Shown: one piece after another, positions 54,887 through 55,585 of the stretch
Layout of the letters: the number at the start of each line of letters is the position of its first letter
Numbering within the stretch: position 1 is the stretch's first letter
Origin: Massiliimicrobium timonense
GTDB taxonomy: Bacteria; Bacillota_I; Bacilli_A; Erysipelotrichales; Coprobacillaceae
Assembly (NCBI RefSeq): GCF_002160865.1
Contig: NZ_NFLJ01000018.1
Span: forward strand, 1-55,585
Length of the DNA: 55,585 nucleotides
Direction: 5' to 3'
Position numbers and translations under genes: made by a program
The notes under the pieces: generated by a model
What the model saw: only the letters and a program-made list of their open reading frames with translations
What the model was told of the DNA's origin: nothing
Databases searched by the model: none

Positions 54887-55420
54887 ATGGTATTAATGAA
54901 AGGAAGACCGATAGATATAGAGAATAGATTAAAAAAAGAAATCAAGGTTTATGATTTATTAGATTCTCTTTCTATAGAATATATGCGTGTTGATCATGAG
55001 AGTGCTATGACCATGGAAGACTGTGTGAAAATTGAAGAGGAATTAGATGCAGCAATATGCAAAAATTTATTTTTAGTCAATTCTAATAAGAGTCAATATT
55101 ATTTATTGATGTTATTAGGACATAAAAAGTTTAAAACAAAAGATATATCAAAACAGATTCATAGTTCAAGGTTAAGCTTTGCGAGTGATGATAAAATGCT
55201 TGAATATCTTGATATAACGCCTGGCTCAGTGAGTGTCATAGGATTAATCAATGATACGGATTGTCATGTACAACTCATTGTAGATGAGGATATTCTCAAA
55301 GAGGAATATATTGGTTTTCATCCTTGTATCAATACAACAAGTATGAAAATAAAGACAAAAGATTTATTTGAGAAAGTCCTGCCTTCTATTAAGCATGATT
55401 ATTATATCATTCAATGTTAA
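54887..55420 (+). CDS. YbaK/ProX-type aminoacyl-tRNA deacylase
   Basis: 177 residues from the ATG at 54887 (ATG 54896 also possible). It resembles the prolyl-tRNA editing proteins ProX/PrdX, which hydrolyse Ala-tRNA(Pro): the opening VYDLLDSLSIEYMRVDHE, the KNLFLVNSNKSQYYL strand, the LGHKKFKTKDI segment and TPGSVSVIGL match the YbaK-domain fold. It acts in trans in the cytoplasm to correct mischarged tRNA. Monocistronic. Confidence 0.82.
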   Translation: MVLMKGRPIDIENRLKKEIKVYDLLDSLSIEYMRVDHESAMTMEDCVKIEEELDAAICKNLFLVNSNKSQYYLLMLLGHKKFKTKDISKQIHSSRLSFASDDKMLEYLDITPGSVSVIGLINDTDCHVQLIVDEDILKEEYIGFHPCINTTSMKIKTKDLFEKVLPSIKHDYYIIQC

Positions 55421-55429
55421 AAGATGTTG

Positions 55430-55478
55430 TGAAAAAATGAGGAAGATAGAGTTTTTATTTATCTTTCTCATTTTTTAT
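55430..55478 (+). terminator. Terminator of the ProX-like gene
   Basis: AAATGAGGAAGATA (about 55435) pairs with ATCTTTCTCATTT (about 55461) with one mismatch, followed by T. Confidence 0.7.
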
Positions 55479-55585
55479 TGATATAATATTACCTATGAAT
55501 ATGTGCTATATTTTAACAACAAATATGATATTCTTTTTATTTATTTTCTTGATTTTTATTGGCATATTTTCTTGAGTCTTTTTGT

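Noticed and set aside
55495-55575. Short hydrophobic frame of 26 codons at the window end
   Set aside because: A TATAAT-like box lies before it, but there is no ribosome binding site, and in AT-rich DNA it is weak; the region continues beyond the window.
1-55585. CRISPR array, rRNA, tRNA genes
   Set aside because: No regularly spaced repeats and no tRNA or rRNA signatures were recognised on either strand by reading.

Overview
The window is a stretch of low-GC chromosome from a spore-forming Bacillota, most likely an Erysipelotrichia-type gut bacterium. Codon use is AT-rich, Shine-Dalgarno sites are strong, and intrinsic terminators are compact. Sporulation genes (gpr, spoIIP, a YqfQ-like protein) sit beside a housekeeping block whose order matches Bacillus subtilis from memory: ybeY-cdd-era-recO / glyS-dnaG-rpoD-trmK-nif3 / ispH-yqfQ-cshB-nfo-yqfT / ispG, and rpsT-gpr-spoIIP. 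The organism call is an inference; there is no rRNA in the window.

Layout. 1-2.9 kb: an IS1634/IS1549-type insertion sequence (IS) flanked by an exact direct repeat of at least 119 bp, which leaves a truncated 5' copy of a ChbG/YdjC deacetylase gene on the left and an intact copy on the right. 2.9-5.5 kb: a VanZ-domain protein, an LppM-like lipoprotein and a possible 30-residue membrane protein. 5.5-9.4 kb: a lysine/meso-DAP operon of the acetylase type (dapF, dapH, N-acetyl-DAP deacetylase, class III aminotransferase). 9.4-11.4 kb: an orphan C39-peptidase ABC exporter. 11.4-23.2 kb: the ybeY to nif3 housekeeping run, with YgiQ, an alpha/beta hydrolase with Asp at the nucleophile position, and a NUDIX protein. 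23.2-27.2 kb: a decayed DMP19 gene, a histidine phosphatase, and a complete 2444-bp ISL3-like element with an 8-bp target duplication. 27.2-36 kb: MATE transporter, ispH, a membrane MerR regulator plus membrane MutS-like ATPase, yqfQ, cshB, nfo, a DUF2624-like protein, and a trigger factor lacking the ribosome-binding domain. 36-44.5 kb: several broken genes around ispG, a large membrane protein and pepF. 44.6-48.8 kb: rpsT, gpr, spoIIP, a small membrane protein and a ThrRS-like/uridine kinase fusion protein. 48.9-53.9 kb: two different SAM-hydrolase (DUF62) genes bracketing a complete ECF transporter (S, double-ABC, T). 53.9-55.6 kb: a membrane-anchored XRE regulator with a palindrome at its transcription start, and a ProX/YbaK-like editing protein.

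Most striking points: the DUF62-ECF-DUF62 cluster, the best candidate for a little-described system; the Ser-to-Asp change in the hydrolase nucleophile elbow; the long IS-flanking repeat that regenerates the target gene; the trigger factor without its ribosome-binding domain; and a run of broken accessory genes, including a regulator disrupted by a three-copy 7-bp repeat. Several breaks are single-base losses in T or A tracts, so base-level read support must be checked before treating them as biology.
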